Part shown: one piece after another, positions 8,917-16,236 of the stretch | Layout: every line of letters starts with the position of its first letter | How positions within the stretch are numbered: the first letter of the stretch is position 1 | NCBI RefSeq assembly: GCF_009761675.1 | Contig: NZ_QUZH01000033.1 | Span: forward strand, 62,001-126,000 | Length of the DNA stretch: 64,000 nt | Reading direction: 5' to 3' | Origin: Bhargavaea sp. CC-171006 | Lineage (GTDB): Bacteria; Bacillota; Bacilli; Bacillales_A; Planococcaceae | Position numbers and translations under genes: made by a program | The notes under the pieces: model-generated | Database searches by the model: none | Told to the model about the DNA's origin: nothing | Seen by the model: the letters and a program-made list of their open reading frames with translations, nothing else

Positions 8917-9096
8917 TCATTCGTCATCATCGATCTGTTTCCACCGGCGAGTAGTCGGATCAATCCATTTCTCTACTTCGACAAATGATCTACCGTCCAA
9001 GTCTTTAAAACGTCCGAGAATAGGCAAGAGGCCAATTTTATACTTCGGATGCTCCTGGAGTTTTTCGAACTCAACAAATTTTGATTTCTTTTTCAA
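8917..9096 (-). CDS. Small phage protein, TTG start, unknown function
   Basis: A 59-residue protein starting with TTG at 9096, whose TTGA overlaps the stop codon of the metallopeptidase gene. AAAGGAG lies 9 nt upstream, so translational coupling is likely. The product is charged (begins MKKKSKFVEFEKLQEHPKYK, ends in an acidic IDDDE tail) with no recognised domain. The longer open frame to 9183 runs inside the neighbouring gene and is unlikely. Being in the lysogeny operon, it may be made in the lysogen. Confidence 0.6.
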   Translation of the reverse strand: MKKKSKFVEFEKLQEHPKYKIGLLPILGRFKDLDGRSFVEVEKWIDPTTRRWKQIDDDE

Positions 9097-9566
9097 TGGA
9101 CCCAGCTCCTTTGTAGGTGGTTTCTTATGTACTGGTGCAGTCGTCGACGGGCAAATTCGGGTTCGACGCAAAACGTCGAGCACAGCATATCCACTGCGGC
9201 CGCCTCGTGGTCCGGGAGATCCAATTGCATGAGCATGGACGTCGGGATGCAGGCGTGCCGCGCGAATATCTCTGCCTTCTCTTCCTGGTAATCCCGGAAT
9301 GGGGGAGGCAGCTGGATTTGATTACCGACATGCCAGAGGGCGTGGCAAAGTTCGTGGTTAAAGGCTTGCCATTGTTCAGGTTCAGAAAGTCGCTCGTCTA
9401 CAGTGATTAAACCATCCATGTAGACTGACGGGGCAGGGGTGTACAGAATGCTCAGGCCAAGCCGGGCGGCGATTGATTCAGGATCGAGCTGGACAGGACG
9501 ATAAATATCTATGGATTCATACAAGACATGCACGTAATCCTCGATGGTGGTATATGTATATCTCAT
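9093..9566 (-). CDS. ImmA/IrrE-family metallopeptidase
   Basis: 157 residues from the ATG at 9566, which has AAAAGGAG eight bases upstream (a GTG at 9575 is too close to that site). The zinc-protease motif NHELCHALWH (HExxH) is near residue 73, with a downstream EEKAEIFARHACIP segment that supplies the third ligand in this family. In ICEBs1 and related phages ImmA cleaves the cI-like repressor after DNA damage or signalling. The repressor here lies ~700 bp upstream in the same leftward operon, which fits that role. Direct evidence is absent. Confidence 0.88.
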   Translation of the reverse strand: MRYTYTTIEDYVHVLYESIDIYRPVQLDPESIAARLGLSILYTPAPSVYMDGLITVDERLSEPEQWQAFNHELCHALWHVGNQIQLPPPFRDYQEEKAEIFARHACIPTSMLMQLDLPDHEAAAVDMLCSTFCVEPEFARRRLHQYIRNHLQRSWVH

Positions 9567-9610
9567 CGAGATCACTCCTTTTGGGAACGTATGTTCTATT
9601 TTAGGTTTAA

Positions 9611-9640
9611 AAGAAAAGCCCGAAAACGGGCTGGAGAAAA
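9611..9640 (-). terminator. Terminator after the lysogeny-module lipoprotein gene
   Basis: AGCCCG (9617-9622), an AAAA loop and CGGGCT (9627-9632). On the minus strand it is followed by TTTTCTTTT. It separates the lipoprotein gene from the metallopeptidase and integrase genes. Confidence 0.75.
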
Positions 9641-9641
9641 C

Positions 9642-10193
9642 TTACTTCAAATCGATAGTAACAGGATGGTCTTCTGTGAAATCCATATCATCCCATGAGA
9701 AAACATGGAGAACCATTTCGATATTTTCTTCTAATGAAGGAAGATCACCTTCGTAGTTTTCGATAGTTAGAACAGCATCGGCTAGCTTTCCACCTGCTAC
9801 TTCTTGACTCATGTTCAGCATCATATCGTCCACCATTTTGCCGTCTGCAGAAACTTCATTCGCTTGGAATTCAAGAGTATCGTCACGCTTATTTTCTACT
9901 TCAAATGTGACGTTGAATTTTTCTTCGTCCCATTCTTTATCTATGATATGTTCTGCTTTCACAAGTGTCGCTTTAATGTTTTCATTATCGACAATTACTT
10001 CGTTGTACTCCTTGGAGAAAGCCTCATCAGCTTTATCTTCGGTAGCTTTTTCGTCAGTAGCTTCTTCTGCAGGGGCTTGTTCTTCAGATGCATCGTTTTT
10101 GTTAGCTTCATCCTCGGAGCCTTCCTCAGTTGAGCCGCAAGCCGACAGAGTTACGGCGCTACCCATGAGTAATGCAATCAACCATTTGTTCAT
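9642..10193 (-). CDS. Prophage lipoprotein, candidate lysogenic-conversion gene
   Basis: 183 residues with a lipoprotein signal peptide: a short hydrophobic run then LSAC with Cys19 as the lipidation site. An acidic Glu/Ala/Asp linker (~20-60) is followed by a globular beta-rich domain of about 120 residues, plausibly Ig-like. No family was recognised. It sits between the repressor and the metallopeptidase in the leftward lysogeny operon and has its own terminator, a typical moron arrangement. Surface lipoproteins at this position in other Gram-positive prophages can block superinfection (e.g. Ltp of phage TP-J34); that role here is only a hypothesis. Confidence 0.75.
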   Translation of the reverse strand: MNKWLIALLMGSAVTLSACGSTEEGSEDEANKNDASEEQAPAEEATDEKATEDKADEAFSKEYNEVIVDNENIKATLVKAEHIIDKEWDEEKFNVTFEVENKRDDTLEFQANEVSADGKMVDDMMLNMSQEVAGGKLADAVLTIENYEGDLPSLEENIEMVLHVFSWDDMDFTEDHPVTIDLK

Positions 10194-10263
10194 TTCTATC
10201 TCTCCCCTTTAGGTGTTATCTCCTAAACTATACACAATTTGCACCAATTCTTCTATATTCCAG

Positions 10264-10686
10264 TCACAATTTATCCTTTAGCTTCTCATAAATCGGCGCA
10301 TACTTCGGAAGTTCTTCTACTATATCCTCTGGCCGGTCATGGAACGCCAGGTCCTTCCGCTGAAGGAACCAGTCGAGAACCTTCTGATAGTACGGAGTAA
10401 GTTCCTCATACTTTTCATCCGGAATGCCCATTCGGACGTGCAGCGGGACTTCTTTTGGCTCCGCTGGTTTGCTGCCGGCCATCTCAGGAATGTCGGTGCG
10501 GCCCAGGAGGTAGTCGGTAGAGACGCCAAAGTAATCAGCTATTCTGGCCAGGGTTTTGTTGTCTGGCTCTCTATTCCCTTGTTCGTACATGGCATAGGTT
10601 GTGCGTGCGACACCAACCTTCTCGGCCATTTGAGCTTGGGTTAACTTTTCTTGGTTTCTTAATAATTTCAATCGTTTAGTCAGCAA
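10264..10686 (-). CDS. XRE-family phage repressor (cI-like)
   Basis: 140 residues. An N-terminal helix-turn-helix (~5-60, LTQAQMAEKVGVARTTYAMYE) is followed by a linker and a helical C-terminal region. It begins with TTG at 10686, with GGGGG eight bases upstream, so translation is probably weak. It is divergent from a cro-like gene that shares the same recognition helix (KVGVARTTYAMYEQG), so both probably read the TACACA-type operators between them. The nearby ImmA-type peptidase suggests inactivation by cleavage. Confidence 0.9.
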   Translation of the reverse strand: MLTKRLKLLRNQEKLTQAQMAEKVGVARTTYAMYEQGNREPDNKTLARIADYFGVSTDYLLGRTDIPEMAGSKPAEPKEVPLHVRMGIPDEKYEELTPYYQKVLDWFLQRKDLAFHDRPEDIVEELPKYAPIYEKLKDKL

Positions 10687-10716
10687 GTCGTTTTCCCCCT
10701 GTACGACTATTATACC

Positions 10717-10821
10717 TACACAATATGTGTATTAAATAGATTTACACGAAATGAGTAAGAAATAGTTGACATTACACATAGGGTGTATTATGATTCTATC
10801 AACAGCTACACAGACCGTGTA
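10717..10821. promoter_or_regulatory. Lysis-lysogeny control region: divergent promoters and four operators
   Basis: Four 15-bp sites with half-sites TACACA and TGTGTA lie at 10717-10731 (TACACAATATGTGTA, perfect), 10743-10757 (degenerate), 10773-10787 (TACACATAGGGTGTA) and 10807-10821 (TACACAGACCGTGTA). The rightward promoter is TTGACA (10766-10771), 17 bp, TATGAT (10789-10794), with the third operator filling its spacer. The leftward promoter has TATAAT just downstream of the first operator, which lies in its spacer. Repressor or Cro binding would therefore block one or both promoters. Confidence 0.8.
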
Positions 10822-10835
10822 AAAAAGGAGGTGCA

Positions 10836-11063
10836 ATGATGAGAGAGTGGCTGAAAGAGAAGCGAGAAAAGAAAAATCTCACCCAAGAACAGGTCGCTAT
10901 AAAAGTCGGGGTCGCACGCACCACTTATGCGATGTACGAGCAGGGTCGGCGCAATCCTGATGTGGGTGTGGCTGTTAGAATCGGTGATTTACTCAAATTC
11001 AAGTGGACGCTTTTTTTTGAAGAAGAAGTACACGAAGCGCGTAAAAAGCAGGAGGTTTCCTGA
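10836..11063 (+). CDS. XRE-family Cro-like regulator
   Basis: 75 residues, one helix-turn-helix domain (LTQEQVAIKVGVARTTYAMY). Its recognition helix is nearly identical to that of the divergent repressor, which points to shared operators. It is the first gene of the rightward early operon, with AAGGAGG just upstream. ATG is possible at 10836 or 10839. Likely role: repress the lysogeny promoter and set the early gene level. Confidence 0.87.
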   Translation: MMREWLKEKREKKNLTQEQVAIKVGVARTTYAMYEQGRRNPDVGVAVRIGDLLKFKWTLFFEEEVHEARKKQEVS

Positions 11064-11093
11064 ACATTTAAGACTGGATGAGGAGGCGAAACA

Positions 11094-11828
11094 ATGAACG
11101 AACTGATTCCAACTCAAGAGACCAACGAAGGTCAAATCATCGTGAGCGGTCGTGATCTTCATGATTTCCTGGAAGTAAAAACCGAGTATCGTAAATGGAT
11201 CGGTCGGATGATCGAGTATGGATTCACAGAGAATGCAGATTTCATAAGGGTGACCCAAAAATGTCCGACCCCTGGTGGTGTACAAGAAATAGCCGATCAT
11301 CATATCCGCCTCGACATGGCGAAGGAAATCTCCATGCTCCAAAGGAACGAGCGCGGGAAGATGGCCAGACAGTATTTCATAGAAATCGAACGCCGTTGGA
11401 ACAGTCCGGAAATGGTCATGAAGCGAGCCATGGATTATCTGAACGCTCAGGTTCAAAAGCTGACCACTCAAAATCTCGTGCTTGAACAGCAAGTGAAAGA
11501 GTTCCAGCCAAAAGCTAGTTACTATGATTTGATTCTGCAGAATAAGTCGGTGATCTCAGTAAGTCAGATTGCTAAGGATTACGGGATGGGCGCGCCAACA
11601 CTCAACCGTAAACTCAAGGACCTAGGCGTTCAATACAAGCAGGGCGGTGTGTGGCTGCTTTACGCAAAGTATCAGGACAAGGGATACACCAGCACCAAAA
11701 CCCACGCTATAGATAGTGAAAAGTCAAAACTTCATACCTATTGGACTCAAAAAGGACGGTTGTTCATCTACGACCTGCTGAAAAGCCAGGGTATCTTGCC
11801 GGTCATCGAGCGAGAACAAATTAGCTGA
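11094..11828 (+). CDS. Phage antirepressor, AntA plus KilAC domains
   Basis: 244 residues. The N-terminal part (~10-105) has the AntA/BRO-like pattern (VSGRDLHDFLEVKTEYRKWI and IRLDMAKEISMLQRNERGK). After a short coiled linker comes a KilAC-type DNA-binding domain (~135-240, ISVSQIAKDYGMGAPTLNR). Antirepressors of this type counteract phage repressors or modulate early transcription. RBS GGAGGCGAAACA precedes the ATG. Third place in the early region behind repressor and cro is usual. Confidence 0.9.
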   Translation: MNELIPTQETNEGQIIVSGRDLHDFLEVKTEYRKWIGRMIEYGFTENADFIRVTQKCPTPGGVQEIADHHIRLDMAKEISMLQRNERGKMARQYFIEIERRWNSPEMVMKRAMDYLNAQVQKLTTQNLVLEQQVKEFQPKASYYDLILQNKSVISVSQIAKDYGMGAPTLNRKLKDLGVQYKQGGVWLLYAKYQDKGYTSTKTHAIDSEKSKLHTYWTQKGRLFIYDLLKSQGILPVIEREQIS

Positions 11829-11842
11829 GGGGAGGGGTTCAC

Positions 11843-12109
11843 ATGGGTTTGGCTCAAGTCCAACTGGATGAGCAGGAGATCCAGCGACAGATCAATGAGC
11901 GCCTGGATCAAATATTCCGAGACACTCTAATTTTGTGGGACATCAATGAGATGAGCAAGCGGCTCTGCATGAGCAAGTCATTCTTGGAAGAGAATATTCT
12001 GCACGATCCTCGGATGCGGCTGCTGGAACGCCGGAAGCAAAACGGGAAGCGCTTCTGGTACTACGAACAGTCGGTGCAAGTCATTAAGCAAATCATGGAT
12101 GAATGGTGA
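11843..12109 (+). CDS. DUF771-like phage protein
   Basis: 88 residues. The segment LWDINEMSKRLCMSKSFLEENIL followed by a basic RRKQNGKRFWYYEQ resembles DUF771 and excisionase-like winged-helix proteins of Firmicutes phages. It probably binds DNA; an excisionase role is possible because no other xis candidate was seen. It starts 14 bp after the antirepressor with GAGGGGAGGGG upstream. Confidence 0.65.
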   Translation: MGLAQVQLDEQEIQRQINERLDQIFRDTLILWDINEMSKRLCMSKSFLEENILHDPRMRLLERRKQNGKRFWYYEQSVQVIKQIMDEW

Positions 12110-12283
12110 TTAAAAACTAAGCGTGGACAGACGTAAAAAAAATGGGGAGGGGGCCGGGAAGACCGGCCATAAGAGGAGCCATGAGAAGAGTGAGTCTTTC
12201 GGGGCGTGTGGGAGGTACAACTTTAGATTACATCGTATGGCACTCGCTCACCATTCCATTTTGGAATAAGGGGGTGAGGAGAG

Positions 12284-12553
12284 ATGAAATACGGAGCCAT
12301 TTTAAAAGCGGCCAGGGTCCGTTCGGGCCTCAGTCAAGAAGAGTTGGCACACATGCTGCACATCAATCAGTCGGACGTCAGCAAATACGAGTCAGACCGC
12401 AAAGAGCCACACATGAGCCTGTTCCGAGACTGGACAGCACTCACGCAGGCGCAAGACGTCATGGTGGCCTTTATATGCGGTATGGACGGACTGACGATCT
12501 TACAAAACATGATGTCGGTTGTCACGGGATTCATAGGAGGGTGGTTCATTTGA
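12284..12553 (+). CDS. Small XRE-family DNA-binding protein
   Basis: 89 residues: an N-terminal helix-turn-helix (RSGLSQEELAHMLHINQSDVSKYES) followed by a hydrophobic C-terminal helix (~65-89, ILQNMMSVVTGFIGGWF) that could enter the membrane. GGGGGTGAGGAGAG lies upstream. This is a third HTH gene beyond repressor and Cro, with a different recognition helix. The 170 bp before it (12110-12283) hold a GGCCGG/CCGGCC hairpin and no convincing gene. Confidence 0.75.
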   Translation: MKYGAILKAARVRSGLSQEELAHMLHINQSDVSKYESDRKEPHMSLFRDWTALTQAQDVMVAFICGMDGLTILQNMMSVVTGFIGGWFI

Positions 12554-12633
12554 TCAAGCGACTTGCAGAAGAGTACGGATTCGTAGCCGCCGGGATGCTG
12601 ATGATTTTTGTGGTCTTATGGATTGCACTTTGA
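12550..12633 (+). CDS. 27-residue membrane protein, TTG start
   Basis: A TTG at 12550 overlaps the stop of the HTH gene and has AGGAGG nine bases upstream. The product MIKRLAEEYGFVAAGMLMIF plus a short hydrophobic end is one transmembrane helix. Overlap coupling and the strong ribosome-binding site argue for translation. Function unknown. Confidence 0.5.
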   Translation: MIKRLAEEYGFVAAGMLMIFVVLWIAL

Positions 12634-12644
12634 GGAGGGATGAA

Positions 12645-12803
12645 GTGGACGAACTAATAGCGGCCAAGATTCGGATCCTGCAAGCGATCCGGATCGCCAA
12701 GCAAGAAGACCAATTACTAAGAGAAGCACTCGAACTAATCGACAGACAAATAAAAAAGCGGCCTGACGTTGCACCGCCAGAACCGCCAAAGCCTGTTTTG
12801 TAA
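12645..12803 (+). CDS. Small phage protein, GTG start, unknown
   Basis: 52 residues from GTG at 12645, with GAGGAGG six bases upstream. A helical, possibly coiled-coil protein (ELIAAKIRILQAIRIAKQED) with a Pro-rich tail ending PPEPPKPVL. The longer frame from 12618 overlaps the preceding gene and lacks a ribosome-binding site. No family recognised. Confidence 0.55.
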   Translation: MDELIAAKIRILQAIRIAKQEDQLLREALELIDRQIKKRPDVAPPEPPKPVL

Positions 12804-12817
12804 CTCAAGTATACCAC

Positions 12818-12890
12818 GGGAGCTTGGCTCCCATCAAGAAGCGTCGGGGTGCCACATTCCCCCAATAGATGCCTCGGCGTTTCTTGATGG
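12818..12890 (+). other. Structured intergenic RNA element
   Basis: A tight hairpin GGGAGC-TTG-GCTCCC (12818-12832) is followed by a long imperfect inverted repeat: CATCAAGAAGCGTCGG from 12832 pairs, with G-U pairs and one offset, with CCTCGGCGTTTCTTGATG ending at 12889. There is no T-tract, so this is not a simple terminator. It may control the next gene or protect the message. Confidence 0.45.
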
Positions 12891-12918
12891 GGTTCAACCA
12901 TCAGAGAGGAGAGACAAC

Positions 12919-13113
12919 ATGCCAAAGATCATCGATGCCCGCATCGCCTATTACACCCGCAAGGTGGCACAGCACTTCGGCCGTAAACAACAATGGTCGC
13001 CGGAAAGGATAGCGGCCCGACATGGCCGACTGATGCACTATAAAGCGGCGATGCACAAACAAATTGAAAAGGAGGCACCAGAATGGATCACCCAACCGTA
13101 TCTCAAATCATGA
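12919..13113 (+). CDS. Small basic phage protein, unknown
   Basis: 64 residues, basic and helical (ARIAYYTRKVAQHFGRKQQW). AGAGGAGAG lies upstream of the ATG. It overlaps the next gene by 31 bp. No domain recognised; its position just ahead of the recombination genes suggests an early role. Confidence 0.6.
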   Translation: MPKIIDARIAYYTRKVAQHFGRKQQWSPERIAARHGRLMHYKAAMHKQIEKEAPEWITQPYLKS

Positions 13114-13337
13114 CAACTGGCTACCCGTCACAGACCTACCTCACCTACGAGGACCGGCAGTGGAGCGCTATCGATCACGCCGTAGTCGCGGACCATCCCA
13201 TCGAGGACATGTATGGCGATGAGGTCCGAACAGGAGACAAGTACTTCATCGATGACGCCGGCCGGATTGTGCTGCAGGAGAACTTCAGGGACTACCTGAT
13301 AGACCAATGTGGCGCAGTGTTTTACGAAACAAAATAA
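13083..13337 (+). CDS. YqaI-like phage protein
   Basis: 84 residues. The C-terminal half (HPIEDMYGDEVRTGDKYFID then RIVLQENFRDYLIDQCGAVF) resembles YqaI of the B. subtilis skin element. As in skin, it lies directly before a YqaJ-type exonuclease and a RecT gene. AAAAGGAGGCACCAG precedes the ATG. Biochemical role unknown. Confidence 0.65.
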   Translation: MDHPTVSQIMTTGYPSQTYLTYEDRQWSAIDHAVVADHPIEDMYGDEVRTGDKYFIDDAGRIVLQENFRDYLIDQCGAVFYETK

Positions 13338-13405
13338 GCCCGCTGCAGCAACAGCGGACTTCGGGCTCTTCGATATAAGTTCACCTTAAGTATACCCGGA
13401 GAGCC
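13338..13405 (+). other. Alternative-hairpin leader upstream of the exonuclease gene
   Basis: The segment contains three mutually related arms: GCCCG near 13338, CGGGCTCT near 13365 and AGAGCCCG near 13402. The central arm can pair with either neighbour, so two exclusive folds are possible. Inside the first fold is CGCTG/CAGCG. This resembles an attenuator but lacks a T-tract. Confidence 0.4.
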
Positions 13406-13432
13406 CGTCCTAATTCAAGAGGAGGGAAAAAG

Positions 13433-14380
13433 ATGCAAGCTGAATCACTGAAGAATGTGTTGCAGATGGACCGTTCGGAATGGCTTGAGGAACGACGCCG
13501 TGGAATTGGAGGTTCGGATGCCAGTGTGATTCTGGGCGTGAACAACTGGAAGTCAAAGTTCCAGCTGTATCTCGAGAAGACCGGTGAATACACCGAGGAA
13601 GTCAACAATGAATATATCTACTTCGGAAATATTTTGGAGGATATCGTCGCTCAAGAGTTCGCACGACGGACCGGTAAGAAAGTCCGCCGGAACAACCGGA
13701 TGCTCGTTCATCCAAAGCACGAGTTCATGAGGGCAAACCTTGACCGGGTCGTCGTCGGGGAGAAAGCAATCCTCGAATGCAAGACGACAAGCGCCTGGAA
13801 CGCTGATCAATGGGAGGGCGAGGACATCCCGGCCTCTTATATCTGCCAGGTGCAGCATTACATGGCAGTGACCGGTTACGAGAAAGCCTACATCGCTGTC
13901 TTGATCGGCGGCAACCGGTTCGTCTGGAAGGAAATTGAACGGGACGAAGAACTGATCGACATCATGATCGAGCGTGAAGCGGATTTCTGGTACAACCACG
14001 TGCTCGCCGGTGTACCGCCTGAGATTGATGGCAGCCCAGCGGCCGGCGAACTGCTCGCGAAGCTTTACCCGAATGACGATGGGGAGACGATAATGCTCAC
14101 TCAGTCCGACGATGAACTGCTCGATGCTCTGGAATCCATCAAAGCCGAATTGAAAGAGCTCGAAACGGTCAAGAAGCAATACGAGAACCGATTGAAACAG
14201 ACCCTCGAGAACAGCCCTCACGGCGTCTCTCCAAGGTTTGAAGTCACTTACAAGTCACAGGTCCGGAACACCATCGACTCTAAGCGTCTGCGTGAAGAGT
14301 TGCCGGATATCGCACAGAAATTCACCAAGGAATCGAAGGCCCGCATTCTGCGGATCAAGAAGCTCGAGGAGGCTAACTGA
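13433..14380 (+). CDS. yqaJ: YqaJ-family viral recombinase exonuclease
   Basis: 315 residues of the lambda-exonuclease-like YqaJ family. RRRGIGGSDAS lies at ~21-31; the PD-(D/E)xK core is ANLDR (Asp104) and LECKTT (Glu115, Lys117), followed by VQHYMAVTGY. The C-terminal third is a coiled coil. It should resect double-stranded DNA ends 5' to 3' so that RecT can anneal strands; the recT gene overlaps its stop codon by one base. GAGGAGGG precedes the ATG. Confidence 0.93.
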   Translation: MQAESLKNVLQMDRSEWLEERRRGIGGSDASVILGVNNWKSKFQLYLEKTGEYTEEVNNEYIYFGNILEDIVAQEFARRTGKKVRRNNRMLVHPKHEFMRANLDRVVVGEKAILECKTTSAWNADQWEGEDIPASYICQVQHYMAVTGYEKAYIAVLIGGNRFVWKEIERDEELIDIMIEREADFWYNHVLAGVPPEIDGSPAAGELLAKLYPNDDGETIMLTQSDDELLDALESIKAELKELETVKKQYENRLKQTLENSPHGVSPRFEVTYKSQVRNTIDSKRLREELPDIAQKFTKESKARILRIKKLEEAN

Positions 14381-15273
14381 TGGCAACTGTAAACGAACTA
14401 AAGAAGCAAGTTTCAAAGGCACCTCAACAGGCTCAGAAGCAGCCGAAGACAATCGAGGACTACCTGAAGCAGATGGCGCCGGCGATGGCCGAGGCGCTGC
14501 CGAAGCACATGAATATCGACCGGCTTACGCGAATCGCACTCACCACCATCCGCACGACTCCAGATCTCCGACATGCCGACCCGGCAAGCTTGCTCGGCGC
14601 TGTCATGCAGGCTGCACAGCTTGGATTGGAGCCTGGCCTTCTCGGCCACTGCTACCTGCTTCCGTTCAAAAACAGCAAGAAGGGCATCACCGAGGTTCAG
14701 TTCATCATCGGCTACAAAGGGATGATAGACCTGGCCCGCCGGTCCGGCCATATCGAATCCATTTACGCCCATTCGGTTTACGAGAACGACGAATTCGAAT
14801 ATGAGCTCGGACTGGATCCGAAGTTGGTCCACCGGCCGACGATGGACGTCAACAAAGGCCAGTTCATTGGCGCCTATGCCGTTGCCAAATTCAAAGATGG
14901 CGGCTACCAGATGGAATTCATGAGCCGCGCGGACATCGAGCAACGGAAGAAGCGTTCAAAGGCTGCCAACTCGAGCTACTCACCTTGGACCACAGACTAT
15001 GAGGAAATGGCTAAGAAGACGGTCGTCCGGCACATGTGGAAGTACCTGCCGATCTCCATCGAGGTCCAGGAGCAGGTCGAGTACGACGGCGGCACAGGGC
15101 GCAGTATCAAGGATGTTACACCGGATGATGGAATGTTCCTCGAGGCTCCGGACTACGAAGTTTTGGACATGCCTCAAACGGCTGCTGAGGAGCCGGAGAA
15201 AGAGCCGGTACCGGTCGCAGAGGAGAAACCCGGCAAACAGAAGGCCGCTGAAGCTTTAGGGAAACTGGTGTGA
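14380..15273 (+). CDS. recT: RecT single-strand annealing protein
   Basis: 297 residues with the RecT family pattern: LLGAVMQAAQLGLEP (~69-83), FIIGYKGMIDLARRSG (~107-122) and PWTTDYEEMAKKTVVRHMWK (~200-220). The C-terminal ~50 residues are charged and disordered. It anneals complementary single strands and works with the upstream exonuclease in phage recombination and concatemer formation. Start ATG overlaps the exonuclease TGA. Confidence 0.95.
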   Translation: MATVNELKKQVSKAPQQAQKQPKTIEDYLKQMAPAMAEALPKHMNIDRLTRIALTTIRTTPDLRHADPASLLGAVMQAAQLGLEPGLLGHCYLLPFKNSKKGITEVQFIIGYKGMIDLARRSGHIESIYAHSVYENDEFEYELGLDPKLVHRPTMDVNKGQFIGAYAVAKFKDGGYQMEFMSRADIEQRKKRSKAANSSYSPWTTDYEEMAKKTVVRHMWKYLPISIEVQEQVEYDGGTGRSIKDVTPDDGMFLEAPDYEVLDMPQTAAEEPEKEPVPVAEEKPGKQKAAEALGKLV

Positions 15274-15276
15274 TGT

Positions 15277-15296
15277 GAGGGGCTAAAAGCCCCCTC
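15277..15296 (+). terminator. Hairpin after recT
   Basis: GAGGGGCT-AAA-AGCCCCCTC starts at 15277 just behind the recT stop codon. There is no T-run, so it may be an mRNA 3'-end stabiliser or a factor-dependent or partial terminator rather than a full stop. Confidence 0.45.
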
Positions 15297-15322
15297 CATC
15301 ATCAGAAAGGGATGAGCTTTGA

Positions 15323-16225
15323 ATGAGTGGATGGATAAAGTTGCATCGGCAGATTTTTGATAGCGACCTATGGAGTGATGTTGTCGCCTTCCGACTCTTC
15401 ACATACCTGCTGATGATGGCAGCGCATCAGGATGGTATCAAAATCAACGGTATTGAGTTGAAGCGCGGACAGTACATCAGATCCTACCGAAACCTCGCAA
15501 AAGACCTGGGTTATGTAGAAAAAAGAGGGGTCAAACAGCACTCGATTAGCACCATTAAGCGGAACGTCGAAAAACTTGTTAAGTCCGGTAGAGTGAACGC
15601 CATCGAAACGGATTACGGAACGCTGTTCACCATCGTTAACTACGATAAGTACCAGGGTTCAAGGGATGCTTCAGAGGATAAACGGAACACCCAAAACGAG
15701 TTTTACGGAACGTCATCGGAACGACAACGGAACGCGATTGGAACGTTATCGGAACAAGAACAAGAATGTAAGAACTTAAGAATGCAAGAAGATATATCTA
15801 CTACACCTACAACAGGCGACGGATTCGTCGAAGCCTACAACTTTATCAATTATCAAATTGTCGGGCTGAATGATTTTCAAAGGCAGGATCTTGAATGCTG
15901 GTATGACGATTTCAACCAAGACAAAGAGGTCCTGATGGAGGCCGGTCGGATAGCTGCTGACCGTAACCGTAAAAATTACGGGTTCATCAAAGGGCGCTTA
16001 AAAGAGTGGGCTGACAACAAGTGTAACAGCATTCAAGACGTTCGCTTGTATGAGCAGAACAAGTTCAGTAAGCAAACAAACGTCCGTCAATTCGCGCCTC
16101 GCAATAAGCAAGCGGTCGGAGGGTCCTTGTACGACCCATCACCCGAAACACTGGAACGCCAACGCCGAGCCATAGAAAACTTCAATCCTCAACAAATCAC
16201 TGACGACTCTGATCTTCCGTTCTGA
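15323..16225 (+). CDS. DnaD-type replication initiator / replisome organizer
   Basis: 300 residues. The winged-helix N-terminus (WIKLHRQIFDSDLWSDVVAF, then a HTH-like SISTIKRNVEKLVKSGR) is typical of phage replisome organizers. A disordered low-complexity linker (~115-165) leads to a DnaD-like C-terminal domain (~167-225, NFINYQIVGLNDFQRQDLEC and GFIKGRLKEWA). It probably binds the origin and loads the helicase through the DnaC-type protein encoded next. The DNA coding for the linker holds an 11-bp iteron array that is probably the origin itself. Confidence 0.85.
   Translation: MSGWIKLHRQIFDSDLWSDVVAFRLFTYLLMMAAHQDGIKINGIELKRGQYIRSYRNLAKDLGYVEKRGVKQHSISTIKRNVEKLVKSGRVNAIETDYGTLFTIVNYDKYQGSRDASEDKRNTQNEFYGTSSERQRNAIGTLSEQEQECKNLRMQEDISTTPTTGDGFVEAYNFINYQIVGLNDFQRQDLECWYDDFNQDKEVLMEAGRIAADRNRKNYGFIKGRLKEWADNKCNSIQDVRLYEQNKFSKQTNVRQFAPRNKQAVGGSLYDPSPETLERQRRAIENFNPQQITDDSDLPF
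15684..15800. other. Putative phage replication origin with iterons
   Basis: GGAAC(G) begins at 15684, 15707, 15718, 15729, 15740 and 15751; the last five are spaced exactly 11 bp apart. Since 11 is not a multiple of three, protein repetition does not explain the spacing. AAGAA then recurs at 15762, 15770, 15778 and 15786 (8-bp spacing), and an AT-rich stretch with GATATATCTA follows. Iterons plus an AT-rich unwinding region inside an initiator gene is the lambda-O-like layout. Confidence 0.6.
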
Positions 16226-16236
16226 GGAGGGACAAC

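Noticed and set aside
12142-12633. A 163-codon open frame across the small XRE gene
   Set aside because: It overlaps a clear helix-turn-helix gene for most of its length and has an Arg/His-rich shadow composition. Only its last 27 codons, with their own TTG start and ribosome-binding site, look real.
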